From: Haberlea rhodopensis
Taxonomy: Eukaryota > Streptophyta > Magnoliopsida > Lamiales > Gesneriaceae
Assembly: GCA_907163345.1 (NCBI GenBank)
Contig: CAJQUN010000042.1
Coordinates: 2,151,043-2,215,042, forward strand
Length of the DNA: 64,000 nucleotides
Direction of reading: 5' to 3'
Shown here: piece after piece, positions 34,817 to 46,499 of the stretch
Layout of the letters: each line of letters starts with the position of its first letter
Numbering within the stretch: position 1 is the first letter of the stretch
Made by a program: the position numbers and the translations under genes
The notes under the pieces: generated by a model
What the model was told of the DNA's origin: nothing
What the model saw: only the letters and a program-made list of their open reading frames with translations
Database searches by the model: none

Positions 34817-35923
34817 TGTTAGTCCCGGATCTTATCAATGAGATTTTAAAGATGACAAAACATATCAGACCGGATCGAGAGAAATCAGACTGACCAGATC
34901 TATAGCTCAACAACAGCACAAGCTGATAAGTCACATTACTTATCAGACCGGATCGATGAATATCAGACTGACTCAACCAAAGCTTCAGATCGATCTCTAT
35001 CTTTATCAGATCAGAGCAGCTTAGGATACATACAGAATGGCTCCTCAGTCCGAATCATTAACGGCTATTTATTGTAGCATTTAATGTTGTAATTAATGCT
35101 ACAAAGGACCAAAGACTGAAGATTGCCATAATAGGTAAGAAGACAAAGAAGAGCTTACCTGACAGTCGCCGAAAGTATGAACCAGAACGGCAAGTATCCT
35201 GAAGAAGACTGAAGCCTACTCAGAGTTTAAGCAGAGTCAAAGTTGCACATTAAGGGAAATAATGTCGTTGGTACCTTCAACTATAAAAGGATGCAACAAA
35301 AGGAACTTACAGAGACTTGCTACTGACTCTCGCTGATCAATTGAAAAACGCACAAGAAAGCAAAAACATCACAAGCTTACAAGTTCAGAAGCTCTCGAGC
35401 TGAAATCATTCTCAAGCACGTTTACTTTGTAACATTTGATCATTTAGGATCACTGTGCGCATCTTGTGTTTTCTGTGTTGAAAATAGAAGTGAGAAACAT
35501 ATTGTAACTGTCAGACAGAGTGTGTCTGAGCAGATTGAGTGACTAGGAGTTTCAGATTGGTAGTGAGGTAAATCCAGTCTGAATCGGGTTTGTACAACAG
35601 GATTGTATAAATCAAAGTCTTCTAGTATAAACCTTCCTTAATTGGAAGAAGGGGAGACGTAGAAGGATTACACCACCTTCGAACTTACAGAAACATATCC
35701 TGTGTATCTTATTTCTGCACTCGTTCTTTCTCACTAGCCATCGAGCCGTTCTTACATACAAGAACAGACCGTTCCGCACTTATATTTTCAGTGGTCTGTT
35801 TTGTACAAGAATTGATTAAGAAACAGATTTCTTTCACTTATCCGAAAGAAATCACGAAGGATTAATTTTTAGAAGGAGTGTTCATTCACCCCCCCCTCTA
35901 AACACTCCGGACCGATCCTAACA
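34817..35923 (+). repeat. 3' LTR of Sirevirus A
   Basis: 1107 bp, TGTTAGTCCCGG to ATCCTAACA, followed by GTACC. TATA box CTATAAAAGG at 35281-35290. Differs from the 5' LTR by about a dozen substitutions, a 3-bp deletion and a shorter C run. Confidence 0.92.
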
Positions 35924-37769
35924 GTACCGATGGACCTCGGTTAATCAAGTAAGCTGCTGTGTTGACTGCTTCGGCCCAGAACTGCTTTGGCAGGCCTGAC
36001 TGTACCCGCATACTTCTGGCTCGTTCTGTCAATGTCCGGTTCATACGCTCAGCTATACCATTGTGTTGAGGCGTACCAGGCACGGTTCTCTCCATTCTGA
36101 TTCCGTGCTCATAGCAGAACTTCTTGAATCTGGTGTCTTCATATTCACCACCATTGTCGGTTCTGAGCTTCTTTATCTTCAATCCTGTCTCATTTTCAAC
36201 CATCGCTTTCCAGATCTTGAAAGCCTCAAATACTTCTGACTTATGTTTCAGAAAGTAAACCCATACTTTTCTGGAGTGATCATCAATGAAAGTCACGAAG
36301 TAGTGTTTCCCACCAATGGATGAGACAGTCGTTGGTCCCCAAACATCAGAGTGAACTAGTTCAAGTTTCACCTTCTTTGGGGTTCTGGTATTTGTCTGAA
36401 AGCTAACTCTTTTCGGCTTTCCAAAAATACATCATTCACACGTGTCAATATCAATTGACTGAAGGCTCGAAAGTTTCCCCTTTGAGTGCATCACCTTCAT
36501 TCCTTTCTCACTCATGTGGCCAAGTCTCTGGTGCCACAGAGTAGGACTTTCTGTGTCAGCTGCAACTGCAATTGAACAGCGTGCTCCTGCTGTCATGTAA
36601 AGAGTACCACTCTTATTGCCTCGAGCAATTATCATTGCACCTTTTGAGATCTTCCAAGTATCACCGTGAAAGACTGTTGTATGTCCTTCACTGGCCAACT
36701 GGCCAACTGAGATTAAGTTCTTTCTCAGATCGGGAATATGCCTGACATCCTTCAGCTCCCATACAGATCCGTTCAACTTAATCTTTATGGTACCTTTGCC
36801 AACAATCTCGCAAGTTTGTTCATTACCAAGGTAGACTTTACCAAGGTTTCCGTGTACATATTTCTCGAAGAGTTCTCTCTGCGAAGTAGCATGGAATGAT
36901 GCTCCAGAGTCTAACACCCAAGACTCTTCCTTGCACTCTAAGGAACATATTAATGCATCATCTTCAGAAACAACGTTTGCTTCTGCCTTCGCCTCCTGGT
37001 TCTTCGGTGCATTTTTGCACTGATTTTTATAATGTCCGAGCTGCCCGCATTTCCAGCACTCGATAGTCTTCGAGTTCTGAGAATTAGGGGGGTTCCTACA
37101 TTTGGTCCTCCTGTCCATTTGTTTGCCATGTCCACCTCCTCTGTTTGATTTTCTACCTCTTGACTCTGTATGTAATACTGAAGAGGTTGATGATTCATTT
37201 GAATCTTTCCGTCTGATCTCTTCACTGAGCACCAGATCACGAACATCGTCAAATTTCAACTTTGTACTTCCCGATGAGCTACTCACAGCTGTGACAGTAG
37301 CATTCCAGCTTTCCGGTAGGGAAGACAAAAGTATCAATGCTCGTACTTCATCATCAAAATCAATGTCAACTGAACTCAACTGGGTTGTCACTGTGTTGAG
37401 TTTATTGAGGTGTTGAGCTACCGATCCGCCTTCTACCATCCGCAAATTGAACAACCGCCTCATCAAATGAACTTTGTTTGAAGCTGATGGCTTCTCGTAC
37501 ATGCTTGACAGAGCCGCCATAAGACATGCCGTGGTCTTTTCTTTTCCTATGTTGAAAGCGACGTTGCGTGACAACGTCAGTCGGATAACTCCAAGGGCCT
37601 TTCTGTCTAGAAGAGCTCATTCTTCATCTTTCATGCCTTCTGGCTTCACACCCGAGAGAGGTTGATAAAGGCCTTTTTGATACATATAGTCTTCTATTTG
37701 CATCTTCCAAAAGCCAAAATCTGAACCATTGAATTTTTCAATATTCATTTTTCCTTCATCTGCCGTCAT
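35924..37769 (-). pseudogene. Copia D gag, protease and integrase, proximal part
   Basis: ATG at 37769 (MTADEGKMNIEKFNGSDFGF), about 200 bp from the primer site. Gag has RRLFNLRMVEGGSVAQHL and a CCHC knuckle CWKCGQLGHYKNQC; the protease motif is WVLDSGASFHATS; pre-integrase is LWHQRLGHMSEKGMKVMH; the integrase core shows SDVWGPT, RTDNGGEYED and RMNRTLTERARSM. In-frame TGA codons lie at 37619-37617 and 36434-36432; otherwise the frame holds to the Sirevirus junction. The architecture is that of Tnt1/Tork copia elements. Confidence 0.85.
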
Positions 37770-37977
37770 TACTCTTACTCGAACCTGACTCCCACCGGAT
37801 TGCTGTTTTTACAATTTTCGAAAATCACCGCGTTATTAAAAAACACTGCCGTGGACGAATTCGGTATCGCTGACCAAATTCCTATTTTAAATCACTATTC
37901 ACGAAAAACACTATTCACGTGAATAGTAACCCGAGAAAAAAAATTGAGAAAATTAACAATCTGGCTCTGATACCAGT

Positions 37978-38432
37978 TGTTAGGAAAATAGCGCAATATT
38001 TTCTGGTCAGGTATGTGGGAGCAAAAATAATTGCGGAATAAATAACACAAGATTTACGTGGTTCGGCAAAATAAGCCTACGTCCACGGGGCTGCTGCAGA
38101 TCTGTACTGAAGAAAAATTACAAGTGTTTACAAACACTGACAACACTTAATCTGAAAAACACTCAGAAAATTATACAACAATTTTCTCTCTAGTAATTTT
38201 TTTTTGTTTGCACTATGTTTCTCTCTAATTTTGGTGTGTAAGATTTCTGAATGAATTACATAATTTATAGAAAATTGTTCACGAATTATTCCCTGAAATT
38301 CAACACGCATGCTCCAAAAGTCTTCAATCAAACCTTGCCGATTGCACTGAACTTTGACAAAATTGGCTGAACAACTTTTCTACTTTGTCAATTTGCTTTT
38401 ATTTCTTCTGTGGGGTACTCTATTGACTAACA
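37978..38432 (-). repeat. 5' LTR of copia D
   Basis: 455 bp, starting TGTTAGGAAAATAGCGC after the primer-site complement and ending GACTAACA before GTACC. Includes the GTGGTTCGGCAAAATAAGCC and CTACGTCC block typical of copia R/U5. Confidence 0.9.
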
Positions 38433-38481
38433 GTACCAAATATATAGAAGGAGATATAATCGAATCTTTCCATATTATCCA

Positions 38482-39360
38482 CCTTTTTGTAAACATTACC
38501 ATCAATTACAAAACAACTTAGCATAGAGAAACACAAATTTTGACGAAAAAGCAAGTGCAACAACAAAAGCAGGAGCAGCGTTAAATTTTAAATGCTTATC
38601 ACTAATAAATGAGCCACTTATATACACAATTCTGCCACCATAAGGCCCTCAAATTTCAACTTAAATCCATACTACAAGGATTCATTAACACCTGATTATT
38701 CCCTAAAAATTCTCCAAAATATTTAGCAATAGAATTTTCTGTCATTAACGATATGAATGAATTGCAGCAAATTCCCAATGCCCCATTAACTACACATCTC
38801 AAATTTTGTTAAGAATGCAGATAATACCTTCAAATTTTACGAAGACGAAGCGTTCTGAATTTACATAGACCTGATTGCATGGATGAAGCTAAAACTAAAA
38901 CCAAGAACAGCGTAATTCAGAACCCCGGAGGAGGAAACAGCTACCGAAAGCGAAGCAGGGAGCATCAAAATGTAAACTTCGCCAACAAAAATCAAGAAGA
39001 ATTTATGTAAGTATTATCAAGGACAGAAAACCAAAAATGAATTTTTTGTTCGGAAACCCTAAAATTGCGGGACCTTTTTGTGTAAACTTATGAGAATTTT
39101 TTTTTTAAGAAAATGATTTTCCCAAATATTATGAATAACACTTGAACAAAAAAAAAAAAAAATTGTGGGAAGATCGGTTCCTGAAATCTCTCTCCTTCGT
39201 GAGTGTGTCCCCACGTCAGCATCCTCTGGACCAATCAAACTCAAGAAAAATATATTTCTTATCTAACAACCAAGCTTGTTTTGTTTTATCATTTTACCCA
39301 CGTGTTTTACGTGTACAAAATCGAGACTCGCCATCTCTAAGTTACAGATAACTAATAAAC
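38482..39360. other. Right flank of locus copy 2 and adjoining unique sequence
   Basis: 38482-38702 equals the flank at 8525-8745. Beyond it, 38703-39060 on the minus strand looks like a leader of a plant gene (GGGTTTCCGAAC near 39055, several TTTTAG/TTTCGGTAG acceptor-like sites), but no coding frame of useful length exists. 39061-39360 is AT-rich with an A/T homopolymer near 39145. A lost or distant minus-strand gene is possible. Confidence 0.3.
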
Positions 39361-41834
39361 TAAAGTTGGAATTTTTTAATTAGATAAAAGATTAAATATT
39401 TTTTATTTAAAATATTAAAGTCAAATAGTTTGAAATATATGCAAGGTCCATATTCTAGGAGTAGCACATAAATTTTAGAATATTTATTGATATTTTATAG
39501 ATATTAAATCATTATTTAAGACTTTATTAGATAAACATGATAATTAATTTGAATTATACATTGTGTTAATAAGCTTACACATTATAATTTATTAGTGTTA
39601 GATATCATATTATTCTATTGCGTTTGATTTGACGGGATTATATGTGGAAGTTATAATAAATTTATTAGAAAAATGGGAATTAAATATATCAATATTATAA
39701 AATAAAATAAAAAATTGCAAAATACCGTAACAAAAAAAATAAATACGAAAACACGGTAAATCGCCATCCGGGACGACGATTTCATCTTTAAAAAGTTGAA
39801 ATCGTCATCCGGGATGGCGATTTCAACTTTTTATTAAATTTTCTTATTTAAAAAATACTTCCGTGAGAAAATACCGGGTTAGTGGAAAATGAAAAGGGAG
39901 AACAAATGATATGTAATAAAAGGATCCAGATGGTATAATTTTGATTTTAAGATGACGTAATTAAATATGATAATGAACCATATATAAGCATAACTATATA
40001 TGTTAAGAAATAGCTCATGATTAACAAATAAATAATTTATTACTATATTAATTTTGTCATAAATAACAACACATATTGTTTAAGTCAATCCAAAAACATT
40101 AGTCGACATCTTCTCAACTCATTCTATGTTCATAATTTCATCAAGTTTTTGCTTTTTCACTCACCCTTATACAATTATTATTCATGCTCATAAATGATTT
40201 AAGAACGCAAAGCTTAAAATCAAAATTAATAAATAAATATATACAAAGGCTAAGATATTTATTTGCATGACTTTATCTGGATATTACGTTTCTATATTTA
40301 GTTTTGATGGTAAGGGTTGGATTGATTAATTATCCAGCCTGATCGTACTTCTTGTTCGTAATTTTTTGATACAACAAGAGGCTAAAGATTTTTTTTCGTA
40401 CACCACAAAATTCGAACACGAATCTTTTTATTCGCATTTTATGTATACTCGGGCATGGCAAAAAATTCTATACCATACATATTAATTTATGATTATGTCA
40501 TGTCGTGTACATGTGATTGACATATCCAAATTGGGTAATATTATGATTAGGTGCATATTAACTAAATTATATGATAAAATTGATACTATATAATATATAG
40601 ATATTTATACTAATATTCTCAAATTTTTACGACTAATCAAATATAATTTAAAAAAAATTATTTTTTAATAGAAGCAGTCTCTAAACATTTAACAAAACTT
40701 AGGACCGTTAACTATTTTTGTTAGAAAAACTTTCTATGTGATTATATTTGATAAATACATTTAAATGATACTATTTTTTGTCAAAAAATAGTTTTTTGAG
40801 ATCATATTTGATTATTTCTAAAATTTTGAGTCTACTATTATAAATGACGTTATTCCGTGAGATCATTCTTATAATTTAACCTTAAATTAACTTCTCTGAT
40901 TTGAAAATCAACAAAGTTTTTAAGCTACAATTTTCTCTTTAATTGTAAACTTTGGGCATATAATGATAGTTTACCATTCAATCACACTATTAATTTCAAG
41001 TTAAATCATCCACATGAACATGATTTTATTGATAAATTACTGTTTAACATTATATTAATATTACTTCAATAGTTCGACGCAAAGTGCTCGAATATTTCGA
41101 GTTGAGCTTAAACTCGAGAAAAAAATTTGACAAATCGAGTTTCAAATCGAGTTTGAGTTCAAATATACTTACTAAGTTCAGATTTAAGCCTTAAATTTTC
41201 TCGATTTTCGGCTCAATTTATTTAATTTATACCCCAAACCAAAAGTAAGCTTTATATTTATTTTTTTACGAACATTTACAATAGTCATAATTTCCATCTT
41301 AAACATTCTCATTTAAATTTGTCGCTACATAGTTTCTTACTTATATTTTGGTGGTTTATAATTTCCATAATATTATCAAAGTGCAACATAAAAAGACTAT
41401 AGGAGGAAAAATTAGAGAATGGGACATCAAGACTTTAGCCAATTGGTTGTCACCCTCTCAACAATTGGGAAGACTCAAATTTGAGTCCTATATTTCCCTC
41501 CCTCGTGATAATTTTTTTTTTTTTTGAGAAAGGGCGGTTATAATTTTAGGTTTGGTCAATTTTTCATTTTGAAATACATCGGTGAGGACCATATAGTCAT
41601 AAATAACAAAATATCACAATTAGAGATTAATATTTATTTTTGGAATATCACGTTTATTAATGGAATAATGATAATAGTAGGAAAAATAATAGGTATTTCC
41701 CATATGGAAAAGATTTAATACAACTTTCATCTAGTTTGAACAATAATGGATAAGTCTTTTGTAGAATAACTGAATCACAATATCATCATTCTAGTTTGTA
41801 ATAGATTTAGAAAAAAATTACAACTGTCTCCTAT
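39361..41834. other. AT-rich stretch without genes
   Basis: About 2.5 kb with no convincing ORF, RNA gene or element apart from the hairpin at 39758-39823. Short poly-A/T runs are frequent. Confidence 0.6.
39758..39823. repeat. Strong hairpin (27-bp arms, 12-base loop)
   Basis: Left arm 39758-39784 and right arm 39797-39823 are reverse complements except for about two positions; the core is ATCCGGGA against TCCCGGAT-like sequence. The loop is TCTTTAAAAAGT. A second, overlapping inverted pair joins AAAAAGTTGAAATCG and CGATTTCAACTTTTT (about 39790-39832). The arms are GC-richer than the surroundings. It could be a foldback remnant or a small-RNA precursor; nothing here decides. Confidence 0.8.
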
Positions 41835-42806
41835 TATCACGCCCCGAAATCGAGCCTGATGACACTGGCGTTGCTTTTCAAATTAAAAATTAAAAAGCTT
41901 CGGATACAGATCTTAAATAAATCAGTCTTTCATTCAAAATATGAATTGTTCTTACAATTGTAATGATGGATTTACAAGACTGATATACAAGTGATAAAAA
42001 ACAAACAATAGTGGAAGTGTAAACTATTCAAACTTATAAAAACGATAGCGGTTGACTACATTACAGCAGTAGCAGATTACCATCCCAAAATTGATATTTT
42101 TCATCTTCTTCTACCTCGGATTCGTTCTTATCTAGGGAGATACGTAAGGGATAAGTGCTTGGATAAACACTCAGCGGGAGTTAATCGAATATCGTAAAAG
42201 CATACACATTTGCATACGTAATTTCATAACATAATAGATTGATAACTGGAACTGATGTAAACAAATATATATAACAGAAAAGAATTCGCTCATCTGTGCC
42301 AAAACAGAATATGTTATATCAGAACACGTATCATATACTAATTAGATGGGATTGATCCACAAAATACAATGATTATAGAGGTGGCTTCGACATATTCAAG
42401 AGGTGGCTCCCGTAAGTGCAGCACTTTGCCCCGCAGGTTAAAGTGGTGGTTCTCACGTACGTAGCACTCTGCTCTACATAACACTTATCTCCCGGTATTT
42501 CACGTTTTCATGACACCATATTTTTAAAATAATTTGAATTTTCGATTGATTTTTCCAAGCATACATACATTTTTCAAAATGAAAAAGATTGATATTCATA
42601 ACAAAAGCCCGCATACAGTAATTTCGGAAGTTTGAACTGATTTGATAAAGAAAGTTTCGAAAATTGGGTATTGTTTTTCACTGGAACAACACAATGTGTG
42701 TATTTCAAGATTTGCTTCATATTTTGTCACTTCTTGACCATGAGAAATATGGTATTTATAGGGTGAAGGATTAAGAGTTACAACACATTATCTGTATTAA
42801 CTTTCC
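41835..42806 (-). repeat. LTR-like copy 1 of element G
   Basis: Begins (T)ATCACGCCCCGAAATCGAGC, homologous to 44918 and 63168. A TATA box reads CCCTATAAATACC on the minus strand (about 42747-42760), so the LTR is oriented minus and this edge is its 3' end. It is interrupted by a LINE at 42807. A small palindrome AGTG.TTGGATAAACACT is shared with the other copies. Confidence 0.55.
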
Positions 42807-43500
42807 TTTTTTTTTTATCGGGCAAATAAAAATATATAGAAGGAGTACCAAAAATACTCGAAAGGATAAGCTTACAATAAGACACAAAAACCACAAGCGG
42901 CAAGCAGCCAAAGAAACCAACCCAAAAGAAACAAAACACAAAGGGGGTCGAGTACAGGCAACACAATTAACATGACCAAAACAACACCCGAACAATAACC
43001 AACAACACAAAAAGGAAATCAACAATAACAAAAGAAAAGCGCTAGCTAAAACAAAGGCTAACTAGACAATAAGCAAACTGCTAGTTCTCTAAGCCAATCC
43101 GAGAAAGAGTAGATAAAACTGGGATGTCCACCATTCTTGATCCAAAACCACGACCTAAATTTGACAAGATCCAACAAATTATGCCTTTGATCACTCTGAG
43201 CTTTAAAAATCCTATTGTTCGTTTCCAACTATAAATCCATACCATAGCAAGCCAAATAACAATCCAATCTTTCCCATTTCCACGGTGAAGCCAACGATTA
43301 ATATGATGTTGAAGATGGGAGACAAGATCTTCATGAAGAACCACCTGCATTCCTAGCCACTCATAATAGTTCATCCACAATAGATACGCCTCTGGGCAAG
43401 AGAAGAAAAAGTGCTTAGTAGATTCCATTTCCAAGTTGCAAAATTCACATGCGTCAGAAATCGGCCCTGATCGGATCATCGAAGCCTCAAGTTAGAGGGT
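42807..43500 (-). mobile_element. 5'-truncated L1-type LINE
   Basis: The 3' end is marked by a poly-T (42807-42816, poly-A on the minus strand) after GCCCGATA. 43479-43081 encodes 132 residues with C-x2-C ... H-x4-C (CEFCNLEMESTKHFFFSC), the zf-RVT zinc-binding domain at the C-terminus of plant L1 reverse transcriptase proteins, followed by KDWIVIWLAMVWIYSWKRTI. The 5' break lies near 43490-43500. Target duplications are not evident. Confidence 0.8.
43081..43479 (-). pseudogene. LINE ORF2 C-terminus (zf-RVT domain)
   Basis: Only the last 132 codons of the reverse transcriptase protein remain. All four zinc ligands are visible. The endonuclease and RT domains are missing because of 5' truncation, so there is no activity. 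The first Met is internal to the original protein. Confidence 0.8.
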
Positions 43501-44917
43501 ATCCGATCTCTAATGATTCTCCACGTCAAGTTCCCATGACCACTTCAATGCCACTCTCTTCAAATTCTCGTAACTTAAGCATCCATTACTATACTTTGTA
43601 ATGGGCTTGACCAAGTCTTTTGATTTGCGAAGTACTCTTGCTAGAGGTTCTCCAATTGTAAGCACTTATTATCGTGAGTTCTTGCAAGCACAATGTTATC
43701 TTTGATGGCCGCCTTAAGCTGTTATTCAGTGCGGTCATGGTGGTAGTTCGCCTTACTAACTCGTCACACATAAAGTTGCTTATCTCTAACAGTACTGCTT
43801 TATCTCACATCTCTCTGTCAAGGGATGTTCTAAGTACAACTATCACTTCTTCCATCTGACGGATCACATTGGTATGAGCACAAGTCATCTTAACCTATAC
43901 TCAAAACTAAGGAAAAGACTGGTCTAGTATATAGGCCTCGAAAAATGTAAGCACTAATGATGAATAATGGTAGGGAGAAATTGGAATGACATGTACTTGA
44001 CTACTCAAGTTAGCATTAGAATTCATTCAAAAATACATTGTCTCGAATTGAGTAAAAAAATTTCTAAATATTCTCCCATACAAGAACATGAAGCCCACAA
44101 AATTTGAGCTCAATATGTCAAGTAGTTTGAAAATGAAAATTCCTCAAAGTTAGATAAAGATAGAATTTTTTGAAAAAAATGAGCATAACCTATCGAAAAC
44201 AAGGAATTTTGGGTTCCTCGGTGGTGCCAGTATGACATAATGGTACTAGGTTAGAACCGACTCGACAATACGTTTCCATGCATATGTCGTAATAGTCAAA
44301 ATTCCTCTTGGATAAAAAATTTTGGCAATTTAAAGTTTGGTCGACAAACAACATAAATATATTTTGAAAACCAAAGTATACAAAATTGATTCAATGCGTG
44401 AGAACTGATCCGTTCAGCATGAAGGGTCAGAACTGATGGATTCAAACTGACCAGCTCTACAAAATTTTTGTATGGTCAACTGATCATAACTGATTGAGAT
44501 AAGGTTGATCAGTTCAGGGAACTGGTATGAGTAGGACTGATCGGTTCTGACAGAACGGATCAGTTCATATGGGATCGGTTCACCTGACATGTTCTACAAC
44601 ATGTTCTATAGATTGATTCTACATATCGGATCTATAAGTCAATTTTACAGGTCAGTTCTATAGATGATATCGGTTCTACAGAAAGGTTATACTACAAGAT
44701 CCTACAGATCGGTTCTACTAATATGATCTATCATATAGATTTATAATATGCCCAACTGATCTATCTACTCAGGTGGTCTATTCTAACAAGGTCTCTCACT
44801 GCTGGACTGATATATCATACTAATAAGCTATATAGAATGGATCTATTTACAGATCCTCAATCTATCTAGTATTCCCAACGGGATTATAGAAAACTAATTG
44901 CTCTGATACAACTTAAA
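43501..44917 (-). other. Non-coding part of element G
   Basis: No ORF or RT motif is found. 44390-44880 is unusually rich in GATCGGTTCTACAG-like and AACTGATCAGTTC-like repeats. At its right end the plus strand reads TTGCTCTGATACA (44898-44910), the complement of a tRNA-Met primer site, seven bases before the LTR edge, so it is at least partly the internal region of a minus-strand LTR element that has lost gag and pol. Confidence 0.4.
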
Positions 44918-45715
44918 TGTCACACCACGAGACCAGGACCGATGACACCGGTGTTACTTTCAAATTAAAAAATCGAAATAGAAGCCTCAGATACAGATAT
45001 CAAATAAATCAATTTTTCATTCCACAAAATATGAATTGTTCTTCAATTGAACTGATTATTTACAAAACTGATATACAACTAATAAAAACATAAACAACCG
45101 TGGAAGCATAAACTATTCAAATTGATAAATAGAGTAGCGATGACTCGATTACAATAGTAGCAGATCACCATCCCAAAAATTGGTACTGTTCATCGTCTTC
45201 TACCTCGGATTTGTTTTATCTGGGGGGACATAAGGGAGTGAGTGATTGGATAAACACTAAGCAAGTGTGGGCCAATCAAATATCGTAAAAACATACACAT
45301 TTACATACGAAATTTCATAACAGAACAGATCGAGGTATCACATAATCGGGACATAATTAGAACTGATATGAACAAATATACATAACTGAATAAAATTCGC
45401 TCATCTCAGGCAAAACAGAATACATTATATCAGCACATATCATATATTGACCAGACTAGCTCGATCCACAAAATACAATGATATAGAGGTGGCTCGTACG
45501 GATTCAAGAGGTGGATCACATACTTGTAGCACTTTGCTCTACAGGTTCAAGAGGTGGCTCTCATGCACGTAGCACTTTGCTCCGCATATCACTTATCTCC
45601 CGGTATTTCGAATTTCATGACACCATAGTTTTAAAATATTTCACATATTCGATTGAATTTTTCGAACATACATACATTTTTCAGATCAAAAGAGCGGTAT
45701 TCACAACAAAGCCCA
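44918..45715 (-). repeat. LTR-like copy 2 of element G, cut by Sirevirus B
   Basis: Starts TGTCACACCACGAGACCAGG beside the primer-site complement, which makes it the 5' LTR of a minus-strand element. It aligns along its length with 41835-42620 (CACTTTGCTC, ACTTATCTCCCGGTATTTC, CATACATACATTTTTCA) and stops near AACAAAGCCC where Sirevirus B begins. The TGTCACGCC start plus TGGTATCAGAG-type primer site suggest a Ty3/gypsy chromovirus, but no coding region confirms it. Confidence 0.5.
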
Positions 45716-46499
45716 AATGGGGAATTTGTTAGTTTCGGATTTTAAAGATGACAAAACAAATCAGAACGGATCGATAGAAATCAGACTGACCAGATCAATT
45801 GCTCAAAACAGATCAAGCTGATATGGTATATCGCAAAATCAGAACGGATTGATGAACATCAGCCTGACCAGATCGAAGCTTCAGAACAGCTCAACTATTA
45901 TCAGATCGGAGCAGACAAGGTTGTATAAGCTTCGCTCTTCAGTCCGAATCATTAACGGCTATTTATTGAAGTATTTAATGTTGCAATTAATGCTGAAAAA
46001 GACCAAGGACTGAAGATTACCATAAAAGGTAAGAAGACAAAGAAGAGCTCATCTGACAGTCACCGAAAGCATGAACCAGAATGGCAAGTGCCCAAAAGAA
46101 TAAGACTGTAGCTTACTCAGAGTTTGAGCAGAGTCAAAAGTTGCACATAAAGAGAAATAATGTCGTTGGTACATGCAACTATATAAGGATGCTGTTGGGT
46201 TTTGAGAACCCGAATAATCTTTGTTTTGATGTTAACAAAACTTATTATTGTGTTGCTAACATATTTCTGTGCAGTTCATAGATCATAACTTAGAAGCTTG
46301 ATGAATTACAAAGAAGTAGCTTGAAAATATCAAGCTGGACCAAGTCTGAAATCCTGGCAGAGCGGATTGTTTCGATCATATCTAATAGCTCGGATATCGA
46401 AATGGCGTGTTTCCAAAGAGATTGAACAGCCAACTCAAAATACTAAAAGTCATATTTCACAACAGATCGGCTAGTTCGAATGTTATCAAGGAGAAAAGA

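Larger units (their letters stand above)
25332..35923 (+). mobile_element. Sirevirus A (Ty1/copia with env-like ORF)
   Basis: LTRs 25332-26444 and 34817-35923, exact duplication GTACC at 25327-25331 and 35924-35928, primer site TGGTATCAGAGCC at 26447-26459, polypurine tract AAAAAGGGGGAATT at 34803-34816. Order: gag, a gag C-terminal frame, pol in another frame, then an env-like ORF before the 3' LTR, the arrangement that defines Sireviruses (SIRE1/Maximus group). LTRs differ by about a dozen substitutions, near 1 percent. Lesions: stop in gag, one frameshift in pol, one frameshift and one stop in the env-like ORF. Confidence 0.92.
22751..38432 (-). mobile_element. Tork/Tnt1-like copia element D, split by Sirevirus A
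   Basis: LTRs 22751-23208 (3') and 37978-38432 (5') on the minus strand, with an exact duplication GTACC at 22746-22750 and 38433-38437. The primer-site complement GGCTCTGATACCA is at 37963-37975 and the reverse polypurine tract ATCTCCCACTTGAAG at 23209-23223. Without the nested Sirevirus the element is about 5.1 kb, a normal copia size. By eye the LTRs differ at roughly eight sites plus small indels, under 2 percent. It sits within the 5' LTR of copia E. Confidence 0.9.
18070..38481 (-). mobile_element. Degenerate copia element E, copy 2, split by element D
   Basis: Homologue of 3810-8524 at the equivalent place. Its 3' LTR begins at 18070 and its 5' LTR is split into 22643-22750 and 38438-38481 by insertion of element D. 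With D and the GTACC duplication removed the 5' LTR is 152 bp, as in copy 1. The coding region carries the same main lesions as copy 1. Confidence 0.8.

Noticed and set aside
41524..41718. 64-codon frame in AT-rich DNA
   Set aside because: Low complexity, Ile/Asn/Lys-rich as expected from base composition, no family or signals.
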